From the NCBI GenBank assembly GCA_964560425.1, contig CAZLLE010000011.1:1-64000 (forward strand): 64,000 nucleotides of DNA, written 5' to 3'. This DNA is from CAZLLE01 sp964560425 (GTDB lineage Bacteria; Campylobacterota; Campylobacteria; Campylobacterales; QNZT01). The position numbers were made by a program, and so were the translations under genes. This document shows, in pieces, positions 1-7,221 of this stretch. The notes beneath the pieces are model-generated. The model had not been told where the DNA came from. It saw only the letters and a program-made list of their open reading frames with translations, and searched no databases. The stretch's first letter is position 1. Every line of letters starts with the position of its first letter.

Positions 1-138
1 TTTCACTTACCAAAATCAACACTTATCATGCTAATAGCAAGTTTTGTAGGGCTAGAGAAGACTCTCCAGCTCTATAAAGAAGCCATCAAAAAAGAGTACA
101 AATTTTACTCTTATGGCGACGCTATGTTAATAATCTAA
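1..138 (+). CDS. queA: tRNA ribosyltransferase-isomerase QueA, C-terminal end (partial)
   Basis: Only the last 45 codons are present; the gene begins before the window. The frame from base 1 reads FHLPKSTLIMLIASFVG and ends in YSYGDAMLII before TAA at 136-138. Both the FxLPKSTLxML segment and the terminal F-Y-S-Y-G-D-A-M-L-I are hallmarks of the QueA C-terminus. QueA transfers and isomerises the ribosyl part of S-adenosylmethionine onto preQ1 in tRNA, giving epoxyqueuosine. It converges on ruvX, which ends at 173. The identification rests on this tail only, but the tail is highly conserved. Confidence 0.85.
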   Translation, partial: FHLPKSTLIMLIASFVGLEKTLQLYKEAIKKEYKFYSYGDAMLII

Positions 139-160
139 TCTAGCAAATGATTGTTAGATT
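137..160 (+). terminator. weak hairpin between convergent queA and ruvX
   Basis: AATCTAGCA (137-145) can pair with TGTTAGATT (152-160) through one G-T wobble, with loop AATGAT. It starts on the last two bases of the queA stop codon and lies between two convergent genes. No clear T run follows on either strand, so a role in termination is uncertain. Confidence 0.3.
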
Positions 161-172
161 TGATCAATCTTC

Positions 173-568
173 TTATGATAATTTTTTTGAAGCTAAATAG
201 CGTTGAAGAATAATTTGAGCAGCAATAGAGTCAATTTTACCATCTCTTTTTTGACGAATATTACCTTGCATTAACTCTTTTGCTTCAATACTACTACCAT
301 ATTCATCTTGATAAATAATTACTTTCTCAAAGAAAAGAAGGGAGACAAAGTGTTTAATACGCCTTTGCATCTCTTCATGGCTACTCCCACTCATAGGTAA
401 TCCAACTATCAAAATATCAATTTTCCACTCATCCAAAAATAGATCTACATCTCTTGCTGCTTGGTCTCTATTTTTACGCAAAATTGCATTTTGTGGTATA
501 ACAATACTATTATCCATAGATATGGCAACACCTACTCTTTTTAAACCCACATCAATAGAAGCAATCAT
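173..568 (-). CDS. ruvX: RuvX/YqgF family putative Holliday junction resolvase
   Basis: 131 aa, a normal length for the RuvX/YqgF RNase H-fold family. These proteins are described as putative Holliday junction resolvases and have also been linked to rRNA processing. The expected acidic residues are visible: D6 in SIDVGLKRVG, E89 in the DEYGSS segment and D113 in KIDSIAAQ. The ATG at 568 overlaps the dprA stop by four bases (ATGA), so translation is probably coupled. It is the last gene of the ilvC-minD-minE-deacetylase-dprA-ruvX run. Family is clear; the cellular role in this phylum is less certain. Confidence 0.9.
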   Translation of the reverse strand: MIASIDVGLKRVGVAISMDNSIVIPQNAILRKNRDQAARDVDLFLDEWKIDILIVGLPMSGSSHEEMQRRIKHFVSLLFFEKVIIYQDEYGSSIEAKELMQGNIRQKRDGKIDSIAAQIILQRYLASKKLS

Positions 569-1338
569 AAAAGATAAACCTTTAAATTTTCAATTTTAAT
601 TTTACCCTCTAATTCATACTCATAGACATTTGTACCAAATTTAGCAAGAGCTTCAGATAGTAGAGGTGTTGATTGACAATAGATCAAAAAGGGATCATTA
701 CTCTTTTGAACTTGACCAAATCTACCCACGAACTCATCTATATCAAGAATAAGTTCGGCATTTCCCTCAGATAAAAGCTTTTGAGTTCCCCTACTCTCTC
801 CCAATCTATGTGGTAAAACAAAAATTTTTTTACCCAAATCCAAAGCAATCTTGGCACTTCTCATTGTTCCACTATTTTCATCAGCTTCGCTAATAATCAA
901 AACTTCGCCAAGAGCAACAACAATTCTATTACGAATCACAAAACTATATTTAGTCGCTCGATAATCCTCTTTATATTCACTTAAAGCTAAAGAGTTTTTA
1001 TAGATATCATTTATAAGAGTCCTATTAACAGCAGGATATTGATAATCCAAAGAGTTTGCCATAACAGCAATAGTATTAGGGAAAGAGCCTCTATGAGCTA
1101 TAGCATCCACTCCCATAGCTGCACCACTCACTATACAATAGCCTATCTGTGAAAACTTTTGAGCCAATTTAAAAGTCTGCTCTTTTGTATAAGATATAGG
1201 TCTTCTTGTTCCTACAATAGAGATTTTTTTACTATGCAATAGATCACAATTACCCACAAAAAATAGTTCACTAGGCGGTTTTTTTAATATCTCCAACTCA
1301 CTAGGAATATCTAGTAATTGACTAATCATAACATGCAT
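565..1338 (-). CDS. dprA: DNA-processing protein DprA (natural transformation)
   Basis: 257 aa. DprA binds incoming single-stranded DNA and loads RecA during natural transformation. The Rossmann-type DprA core fills most of the protein: SIVGTRRPISYT near residue 40, IVSGAAMGVDAIAH near 70, then the IRNRIVVALGEVLIISEA and SGTMRSAKIALDLGK blocks. As in other Campylobacterota, the protein is short and has little beyond the core. The ATG at 1338 is used; an in-frame ATG at 1329 is an alternative, and neither has a good ribosome site. The start overlaps the preceding deacetylase gene and the end overlaps ruvX, so the genes are tightly packed. Confidence 0.9.
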   Translation of the reverse strand: MHVMISQLLDIPSELEILKKPPSELFFVGNCDLLHSKKISIVGTRRPISYTKEQTFKLAQKFSQIGYCIVSGAAMGVDAIAHRGSFPNTIAVMANSLDYQYPAVNRTLINDIYKNSLALSEYKEDYRATKYSFVIRNRIVVALGEVLIISEADENSGTMRSAKIALDLGKKIFVLPHRLGESRGTQKLLSEGNAELILDIDEFVGRFGQVQKSNDPFLIYCQSTPLLSEALAKFGTNVYEYELEGKIKIENLKVYLL

Positions 1339-2353
1339 CTATATAAACCAATTTCACACCCTTTAAAATCTCTTTAGAGTTTTTTAGTGCTTCAAATGTA
1401 GTCTCTCTAGGATGACAAATAGCAATAGATTGACCATGCTTTTTAGCATAAAGAACTGCTTTTTTTAACTGTTTTTGAATATAAGAGACATCTGCTTTAT
1501 TATCCAAAAATATATTTCGCTCTAATACTTGAGCATTATAAATTTCGCCAATCTTCACAGCTTTGGTCTCTGCTGAAGTTCTACTATCTATAAAATTAAT
1601 ATGATATTTTTTCAAGATTGAAAATAATCTATTCATAGCATCACTACTTGATGTAAATTTACTTCCTGTATGATTATTAATAGCAATAGCAGTAGGAAAA
1701 TCCTCAATAACTTTAGATATTTTTACATCCAAAACACTATTGAGATCGGAAACTAAAAGAGTACTCTCTTCAGGGGCAATATAACGCAAAGCTTCCATAG
1801 GCATATGTATCATATAATGATTAAATTTTTTTGCCAAAGAGGGTGTATTTGGATATCTACAACTCTTTGGAAAAAATGCGGGAGTAATAGGATATTTTAT
1901 CTTTTTTAACTCTTTAATTTGACTTTTAAAAGCAACATCATCCATAATAATAGCTAATCTAGGAACTAATTTTTTTGTAGTTTTATCACTTTTTTTAATA
2001 CTCTTATTTACTTCTTCATCTAAAGATATAAAATTTTCAAGAGGAGGTTCAAGTGATTCATTTAAAGTACGGTGTATAGTAGTATTTGAAAAAGAAGATA
2101 TATAATCTTCAGATTCAGAAGGTATAACTTCTACTTCTACTAAAGTAGAATTATTACATTCTGTAGTAAAAACAGAAGTTGATTCACTTTTAAAAAGGTT
2201 TTTTTCTGTACTAACATTATCTTCAACTCTCTCTATAAAGTTTAAAGAGTCACTTTTATTAGAACCGAATATGTAAAAAGTTGAAACTACTGCACCTAAA
2301 AAAACAATCACCCCAAGTATAATTACTATGGAGGATGTAGGTCTCCTAATCAT
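1322..2353 (-). CDS. divergent polysaccharide deacetylase family protein (YibQ/DUF610-like)
   Basis: 343 aa. Residues about 8-30 form one hydrophobic segment (SIVIILGVIVFLGAVVSTFY), giving an N-terminal membrane anchor. A low-complexity Ser/Glu-rich linker runs to about residue 125. The periplasmic C-terminal domain has the divergent polysaccharide deacetylase pattern: LAIIMDDVA at its start, AFFPKSCRYPNT, then the IHMPMEAL, NNHTGSKFT and IDSRTSA segments and a late AICHPRETT. The substrate of this family is not established; cell-wall or surface glycan trimming is inferred. It overlaps minE by 8 bases and dprA by 17, so it belongs to the same operon. Confidence 0.85.
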   Translation of the reverse strand: MIRRPTSSIVIILGVIVFLGAVVSTFYIFGSNKSDSLNFIERVEDNVSTEKNLFKSESTSVFTTECNNSTLVEVEVIPSESEDYISSFSNTTIHRTLNESLEPPLENFISLDEEVNKSIKKSDKTTKKLVPRLAIIMDDVAFKSQIKELKKIKYPITPAFFPKSCRYPNTPSLAKKFNHYMIHMPMEALRYIAPEESTLLVSDLNSVLDVKISKVIEDFPTAIAINNHTGSKFTSSSDAMNRLFSILKKYHINFIDSRTSAETKAVKIGEIYNAQVLERNIFLDNKADVSYIQKQLKKAVLYAKKHGQSIAICHPRETTFEALKNSKEILKGVKLVYIDACYD

Positions 2354-2597
2354 CTCTCTTTTTTAAATCAATTTCTAGCTCTAATATATCAATATTTTGA
2401 TTTTGTTCTGTCTTAATTCTTACATTACCATCATCCACATATCTTTTGACAACATCTAAAATTTCTGTTTTCATCTCATCCATGTAAGGAGTGGAGCAAG
2501 CCGCTCTCTCTGTAGCTAACATTAGAGTTAATCTATTTCTAGCTGTAGATGCAGAATTACCATCTTTTTTGCCAAATATACGCTCAAATAGTGTCAT
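2346..2597 (-). CDS. minE: cell division topological specificity factor MinE
   Basis: 83 aa. MinE stimulates the MinD ATPase and drives Min oscillation so that the septum forms at mid-cell. MTLFERIFG is the membrane-targeting N-terminus; RNRLTLMLATERA is the anti-MinCD helix/strand, and the topological domain follows, with IDILELEIDL near the end. The start overlaps the minD stop by four bases, giving the usual minD-minE coupling. No minC is visible in the window. Confidence 0.95.
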   Translation of the reverse strand: MTLFERIFGKKDGNSASTARNRLTLMLATERAACSTPYMDEMKTEILDVVKRYVDDGNVRIKTEQNQNIDILELEIDLKKRDD

Positions 2598-3394
2598 CCA
2601 AAAATCCTATGTAAAAAACCTCTCTTTGCAAATAGATCAATAAAAGAGACTTCATCACCAAGAACTCTTTTTGTAATTCTTCTATATGCTTCAGCAGCAA
2701 CAGATTTTTTATTGTAAAATATTGGTTCACCCGAATTTGTAGAGGTTACAATTTGCTCATCATCAGGAATTACACCAATTAAGGGAAGAGCCAAAATACT
2801 TAAAACATCATCTTGACTTAACATATTACCTTTTAAAACTAACTCTGGTTTAATACGGTTAATAACAATATGTTTAAGAACCTCTTCCCCATTTCTAGCT
2901 TTTTCACTCTTTGCATCAATAATACCAATTACTCTATCTGCATCTCTTACAGCACTAACATCTGGTGTTGTTACAATAATTGCACGATCAGCTAAGAAAA
3001 TTGAGTGTTCAAATCCACTCTCTATTCCAGCGGGTGAATCTAAAATAACAAAATCAAAATCTTTTTTCAGAGACACGAGAAGCTTTTTTACTTTATCTTT
3101 GTCCAAAATATTTTTATCACTTGTCTGTGAAGCAGGTAAAAAATAGAGACTTCTTGAACGCTTATCATTAATTAATGCTTGGGAGAGATTACATCTACCC
3201 TCCATAACATCTACCACATCATAGACTATTCTATTCTCAAGTCCCAAAATCATGTCAAGATTTCTCAAACCTATATCAAAATCAATAACAACAACTTTAT
3301 TTTTGGCCTCTGACAAGCCTACAGCTAAATTTGCGGCAAGTGTTGATTTACCAACACCTCCCTTGCCAGATGTTACAGTGATAATGTCTCCCAT
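2594..3394 (-). CDS. minD: septum site-determining ATPase MinD
   Basis: 266 aa, normal length. The deviant Walker A motif GKGGVGKST lies at about residues 10-18, followed by VVIDFDIGLRNLD (A') and FVILDSPAGIESG (Walker B region). The C-terminus (VSFIDLFAKRGFLHRIFG) is a basic amphipathic helix of the membrane-targeting type. MinD recruits MinC and MinE at the membrane. The gene lies 15 bases after ilvC on the same strand and overlaps minE. Confidence 0.96.
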   Translation of the reverse strand: MGDIITVTSGKGGVGKSTLAANLAVGLSEAKNKVVVIDFDIGLRNLDMILGLENRIVYDVVDVMEGRCNLSQALINDKRSRSLYFLPASQTSDKNILDKDKVKKLLVSLKKDFDFVILDSPAGIESGFEHSIFLADRAIIVTTPDVSAVRDADRVIGIIDAKSEKARNGEEVLKHIVINRIKPELVLKGNMLSQDDVLSILALPLIGVIPDDEQIVTSTNSGEPIFYNKKSVAAEAYRRITKRVLGDEVSFIDLFAKRGFLHRIFG

Positions 3395-3409
3395 GTATCA
3401 TTTTCCTAA

Positions 3410-4432
3410 TTAATTTTTATCTTGATCAATAATTTGATTTGCTGTAATCCAAGGCATCATCTCTCTAAGAGAGTTACCTGTTTTTTCAATTAAAGATGCT
3501 TTTGCATTAGCTCTCTCCGCATTCATTCTTGGATAACCAGACTGTCCTTCAAGTACAAAATCTTTTGCAAAAACACCATTTTGAATCTCTTTTAAGATCT
3601 CTTTCATAGCCTTTTTACTCTCATCATTTATAACTCTAGAACCACTCACATAATCGCCATATTCAGCAGTATTAGATATAGAGTATCTCATATTTGCGAT
3701 ACCACCTTCATACATTAGATCGACAATAAGCTTCAATTCATGAAGACACTCAAAATATGCCATTTCAGGTGCATAACCAGCTTCAGTCAATGTCTCAAAA
3801 CCAGCTTGAACAAGTGCAGTTGCTCCACCACACAGAACAGCCTGCTCACCACATAGATCAGTCTCTGTCTCATCTTTAAAAGTTGTATGAATAATACCCG
3901 TTCTACCACCACCAATAGCACTTGCATAAGATTTTGCAAGCTCTAGTGCAGATCCACTCTCATCTTGTGAAACAGCTACAAGATCAGGAATACCACCACC
4001 TTTAGTAAACTCATTTCTTACTGTATGACCTGGTGCTTTTGGTGCAACCATAATACAATCTACACCTTTTGGAGGAGTTATTTGTCCATAGTGAATATTA
4101 AATCCATGACCAAATGCAATTGTATTACCCGTCTCTAAATTAGGCTCAATCTCATTTTTAAAAATAGTTGACTGAATCTCATCAGGAAGTAAAATCATAA
4201 TTACATCAGCATTTTTTGTCGCCTCTGCTACGCTCATTACTTCAAAGCCTTTTGCTGCTGCTTTACCCCAAGAACTTCCGCCCTCTCTAAGACCAACAAT
4301 AACCTCTACACCGCTATCTCTTAAGTTCTCAGCATGTGCATGCCCTTGTGAACCAAAACCTAACATTGCCACTTTTTTGCTTTTAATAATACTCAAATCA
4401 CAGTCGTTATCGTAATATACAGTAATCGCCAT
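3410..4432 (-). CDS. ilvC: ketol-acid reductoisomerase (NADP+)
   Basis: 340 aa, the short class I form. It converts acetolactate and acetohydroxybutyrate to dihydroxy-isovalerate and -methylvalerate in valine, isoleucine and leucine synthesis. The dinucleotide-binding motif GFGSQGHAHAENL is near residue 25; the magnesium-binding DETETDLCGEQAVLCGG and the later glutamate-rich AYFECLHELKLIVDLMYEGG are intact. It is the first gene of the - strand run ending in ruvX. The promoter must lie in 4433-4514. Confidence 0.97.
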   Translation of the reverse strand: MAITVYYDNDCDLSIIKSKKVAMLGFGSQGHAHAENLRDSGVEVIVGLREGGSSWGKAAAKGFEVMSVAEATKNADVIMILLPDEIQSTIFKNEIEPNLETGNTIAFGHGFNIHYGQITPPKGVDCIMVAPKAPGHTVRNEFTKGGGIPDLVAVSQDESGSALELAKSYASAIGGGRTGIIHTTFKDETETDLCGEQAVLCGGATALVQAGFETLTEAGYAPEMAYFECLHELKLIVDLMYEGGIANMRYSISNTAEYGDYVSGSRVINDESKKAMKEILKEIQNGVFAKDFVLEGQSGYPRMNAERANAKASLIEKTGNSLREMMPWITANQIIDQDKN

Positions 4433-4514
4433 ACTCTATAATCCTTCATTTAATTTGCCTAGATTCTACAACAAATAAACTTTAGAGTACCTCCAAATTA
4501 TAGTTTAATATTTG

Positions 4515-4958
4515 CTAATAAAATTTTTTTCTAGTTTGTAAAATTGTATCTGAATTCAAAAAATTAATTTGTTTTTTTTGATTATTTTCACTATTAATTC
4601 TATTTTTATTTACAATTCTACTTGTTAAGCACTTACTGTTCCTACTAAGTCGTTTTTTATAAATAAAAGCATCAGAAAAATCTTTTCTAACATTTTTTAA
4701 TAATTTATGAAGATTATCTTTTGGAATATTTACAATAAAAAATCGAATAAATTTACTTTTATTTTCTAAATATATTTCATATTTTTCATATTTTTTTAAA
4801 GCTAAGGTTAAGCTTTCTTTAGAAAAAAGAGCTGCTACCTTAATTTTTGCTTTATTTGGATTGATACTATCTTGATTAATCACGGAAGAGAAAAGAAAAC
4901 TATTGTAATCTATTGCAATAAAATTAACAAATATTATACTAAAAACTAACTTTTTCAT
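4515..4958 (-). CDS. small secreted protein with a SPOR-like fold (uncertain)
   Basis: 147 aa, not firmly recognised. Residues 1-25 (MKKLVFSIIFVNFIAIDYNS) look like a signal peptide. Residues about 38-100 (KIKVAALFSKESLTLALKKY, then FFIVNIPKDNLHKLLKNV and KDFSDAFIYKK) have the strand-helix-strand-helix-strand rhythm of SPOR domains, which bind denuded peptidoglycan. The last 45 residues are basic, Asn/Lys-rich and probably disordered. The upstream ribosome site on the - strand is AGGAGAAGT. Codon use is even more AT-rich than the neighbours. It stands alone, divergent from the repeat-built peptidoglycan-binding gene at 5184, which would suit a shared envelope role. The SPOR assignment is an inference from pattern only. 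Confidence 0.55.
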   Translation of the reverse strand: MKKLVFSIIFVNFIAIDYNSFLFSSVINQDSINPNKAKIKVAALFSKESLTLALKKYEKYEIYLENKSKFIRFFIVNIPKDNLHKLLKNVRKDFSDAFIYKKRLSRNSKCLTSRIVNKNRINSENNQKKQINFLNSDTILQTRKKFY

Positions 4959-5129
4959 ACTTCTCCTAATACATTATAAAGGTATTTGTAGTTAAAATCT
5001 AAAATCTTTAAAAATTTAAAAATAGAGACCATTAGACTTTAGAAAGTATTCTACAGTAAAATTAATTTTTTTAATAATAATTGAAATTTTTTGATAAAAT
5101 TAATTTTTTATTGTTATTGAAAATAAAAT

Positions 5130-5146
5130 GTGACTATAATTGTCAC
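5130..5146 (+). promoter_or_regulatory. candidate -10 box inside a GTGAC/GTCAC palindrome
   Basis: GTGACTATAATTGTCAC holds a consensus TATAAT (5135-5140) between inverted GTGAC and GTCAC arms. It lies 38 bases before the ATG at 5184 and follows a run of phased T/A tracts, which in Campylobacterota often replace a -35 box. A repressor bound to the arms would cover the -10, so it may be promoter and operator at once; the operator part is inference. Confidence 0.5.
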
Positions 5147-5183
5147 TGAATATATTTACAAACATAAAAAAAGGAGAGAGACA

Positions 5184-6557
5184 ATGAAGGATCGTAAGTT
5201 ATCAGCTGCGTTAGTATTATCTTTGGCAGTAGCTTCTACAGGTTTAACAGCGGATGGTGTTGAAGTAACAATTCCAAATGCACAAGCAGGTGAGTGTTAT
5301 GCAAAAGTACTAATACCAGCAAAGTTTGAGACACACACAGAAAAAATCTTAAAAAAAGAGGCGGGGGAGAGACTTCAAGTCATTCCTGCAAAATTTGGAA
5401 AAGTAAAAGAGAGAGTTCTTGTAAAAGAGGCATCAACTCGTCTTACAGTAATACCCGCAACATTTAAAAAAGAGAGTGAGAAAGTTCTAGTTCAAGATGA
5501 AGAGATTCATTGGAAAACAAGTTTAAAAAATAAAATTCCTGTAAGTCCTGAAATTTTATCTGCAGCAAAAGCTGGTGGAGCAGATTTGGACAGCATGAGT
5601 ATTGGTAGTTGCTATAGAGAATTTTTTACACCTGCACAATACCAAGTAGAAAAACAAGATTATGTTGCAAGAGCAGCATCAGAGACACTTAAAATTATTC
5701 CTGCAAAATATGAAACAGTCAAAGAGAGAGTTCTTATAAAAGAGGAGTCTCAAAAAGTTGTTCCTGTACCTGCAACTTATGAGTATGTGACAGAAAGAAT
5801 CTTGATAGAACCAGAAAAAACCATGTGGAAAAAATCACAGTGTAATGGAAGAAATAATGAATGTGGTGTAATGTGTCTTGTATCAACACCTGCAAAATAT
5901 AAAACAGTCAAAAAGAAAGTAATCAAAACACCAGCAACTACAAAAGTAGTTGATATTCCTGCTGTCTATAAAACAGTTGAAATTAGAAAACTTGTAACAC
6001 CTGCACAAGTAGTTAGAACACCTGTTCCTGAGATTGCAAAATCTTATACTAAAAGAGTTAAAACAAGTGATCCAATGTTTAGCTGGTCATTAGTAGGAAC
6101 TAAAGCTCATGGAAAATATACAGGACATCAAATCTGTAAAACAGCAACTCCTGCAAGATACAAAACAATCACTAGAACAGTAGTTGATCAACCAGCAACA
6201 ACAAAAGAAGTTGAAATTCCTGAAGTTTATAAAACAATTACTGTTACAAAAATTGTAACTCCAGCTGAAGTAAAAAGAATTGAAATTCCTGAAGAGTTCT
6301 CTTCTATCACAAAAAGAGAGATGGTTACACCTAGTAGAATGGAATGGAAAAAAGTTGTATGTCAATCTAATATGGGAGTTAGTACTATTAGAAAAGTACA
6401 AATTGCTCTTAGAGATCAAGGATACTACAAAGGTCCAATTGATGGTATCATAGGATATCAAACAAAAGCGGCACTTAAAGCATACCAAAAGAAAAATAAT
6501 CTTGCGGTTGGTGGATTAACTTACGAAGTAATCAAATCACTTGGTGCATCAATTTAA
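5184..6557 (+). CDS. secreted internal-repeat protein with C-terminal peptidoglycan-binding domain
   Basis: 457 aa from the ATG at 5184, chosen because AAGGAG (5171-5176) sits at good spacing and a signal peptide (MKDRKLSAALVLSLAVASTG) follows; an upstream in-frame start at 5130 lacks both. Four repeat blocks each begin with or near a Cys (CYAKVLIPAKFE, CYREFFTPAQYQ, CLVSTPAKYKTV, ICKTATPARYKT). Each is made of short units of the type [IV]PA.[YF]..V.E.[VI]L.K, and most end in a Trp-Lys (HWK, MWKK, EWKK). Residues about 395-457 are a PG_binding_1-type domain (IRKVQIALRDQGYYKGPIDG, then GYQTKAALKAYQKKN). It is likely periplasmic or outer-surface and bound to peptidoglycan. The repeat region matches no family I can name. 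Confidence 0.8.
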   Translation: MKDRKLSAALVLSLAVASTGLTADGVEVTIPNAQAGECYAKVLIPAKFETHTEKILKKEAGERLQVIPAKFGKVKERVLVKEASTRLTVIPATFKKESEKVLVQDEEIHWKTSLKNKIPVSPEILSAAKAGGADLDSMSIGSCYREFFTPAQYQVEKQDYVARAASETLKIIPAKYETVKERVLIKEESQKVVPVPATYEYVTERILIEPEKTMWKKSQCNGRNNECGVMCLVSTPAKYKTVKKKVIKTPATTKVVDIPAVYKTVEIRKLVTPAQVVRTPVPEIAKSYTKRVKTSDPMFSWSLVGTKAHGKYTGHQICKTATPARYKTITRTVVDQPATTKEVEIPEVYKTITVTKIVTPAEVKRIEIPEEFSSITKREMVTPSRMEWKKVVCQSNMGVSTIRKVQIALRDQGYYKGPIDGIIGYQTKAALKAYQKKNNLAVGGLTYEVIKSLGASI

Positions 6558-6568
6558 TATTTTAACTC

Positions 6569-6599
6569 TAAATTAGTCGCATCAAATGCGACTAATTTA
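6569..6599 (+). terminator. bidirectional terminator between convergent genes
   Basis: TAAATTAGTCGCAT (6569-6582) pairs perfectly with ATGCGACTAATTTA (6586-6599) around a CAA loop, a 14-bp stem. It lies 12 bases after the stop of the repeat protein and overlaps the stop codon of the response regulator on the other strand. The A/T-rich outer stem serves as the T run in either direction. Confidence 0.75.
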
Positions 6600-7010
6600 C
6601 ACGGCAGAATACTCCTCTTCATTCTCTAGACTACTATCAATGCTCTCTATCAATCTTTTTATCTCAATAGGTTTTGATAAAAATGAGTGAAACTTAAGTT
6701 TTTTTAATCTTGAAACATACTCTTTTTTGCTATATGCACTTAAAATAATAATTGGCTGTGAACTATTAAGAGCATTTATACCCTCGATCATATCTAAACC
6801 ATCCATAACAGGCATATTAATATCTGTAATAACTAAATCAAAATTACTTTTTTTATACTTTTCTAATCCTTCTAGTCCATTAACAGCGTACTCTACATTT
6901 TCAAAAATATCTCTAAAAATATCTATTTTGAGAGAGCGTAAGCTATCATTATCTTCAACATAAAGAAGAGATTTATTTAATGTTTTTCTGCGTAAATGTA
7001 TTACATCCAT
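6597..7010 (-). CDS. single-domain response regulator (CheY-like receiver)
   Basis: 137 aa, a receiver domain with no output domain. Acidic pocket residues ED (19-20 in LLYVEDN), the phosphoacceptor D63 in VITDINMPVMDG, the Ser of IILSAYS and the Lys of LSKPIE are all in place. It would work as a phospho-relay intermediate or by protein-protein contact, as CheY does. There is no kinase next to it. A palindrome ATCCAAA-tcc-TTTGGAT at 7034-7050 lies just upstream of the ribosome site AAGGAAG and may be an operator. Confidence 0.9.
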   Translation of the reverse strand: MDVIHLRRKTLNKSLLYVEDNDSLRSLKIDIFRDIFENVEYAVNGLEGLEKYKKSNFDLVITDINMPVMDGLDMIEGINALNSSQPIIILSAYSKKEYVSRLKKLKFHSFLSKPIEIKRLIESIDSSLENEEEYSAV

Positions 7011-7221
7011 AAAAACTTCCTTGATCCTAATTCATCCAAATCCTTTGGATCTATGTTTTATATCGAACATTCAAAAAAAGATTAAAGCCTATATTTTTTA
7101 TAAAAAAGTAGACAATTCACAAATATTCAAAAACAGTTGAACTATAACCCTCAAATATTAAACTATATCAAAGCGTTATAAAATTTATAAATCAGAAAAT
7201 TTTTCACTAATTCTTACTAAC

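Noticed and set aside
565..1338. DprA as truncated gene
   Set aside because: At 257 residues it lacks a C-terminal extension, but this is the normal form in Campylobacterota and all core motifs are present.
5001..5120. Search for tRNA, CRISPR or attachment-site structure in gaps
   Set aside because: This and the other intergenic gaps were read; no cloverleaf, spaced direct-repeat array or duplicated attachment core was seen, only AT tracts and the hairpins listed.
6090..6488. 132-codon open frame on the - strand opposite the repeat protein
   Set aside because: Its Phe/Ser/Asn-rich composition is the mirror of the Lys/Glu/Thr repeats on the + strand; no ribosome site and no family.
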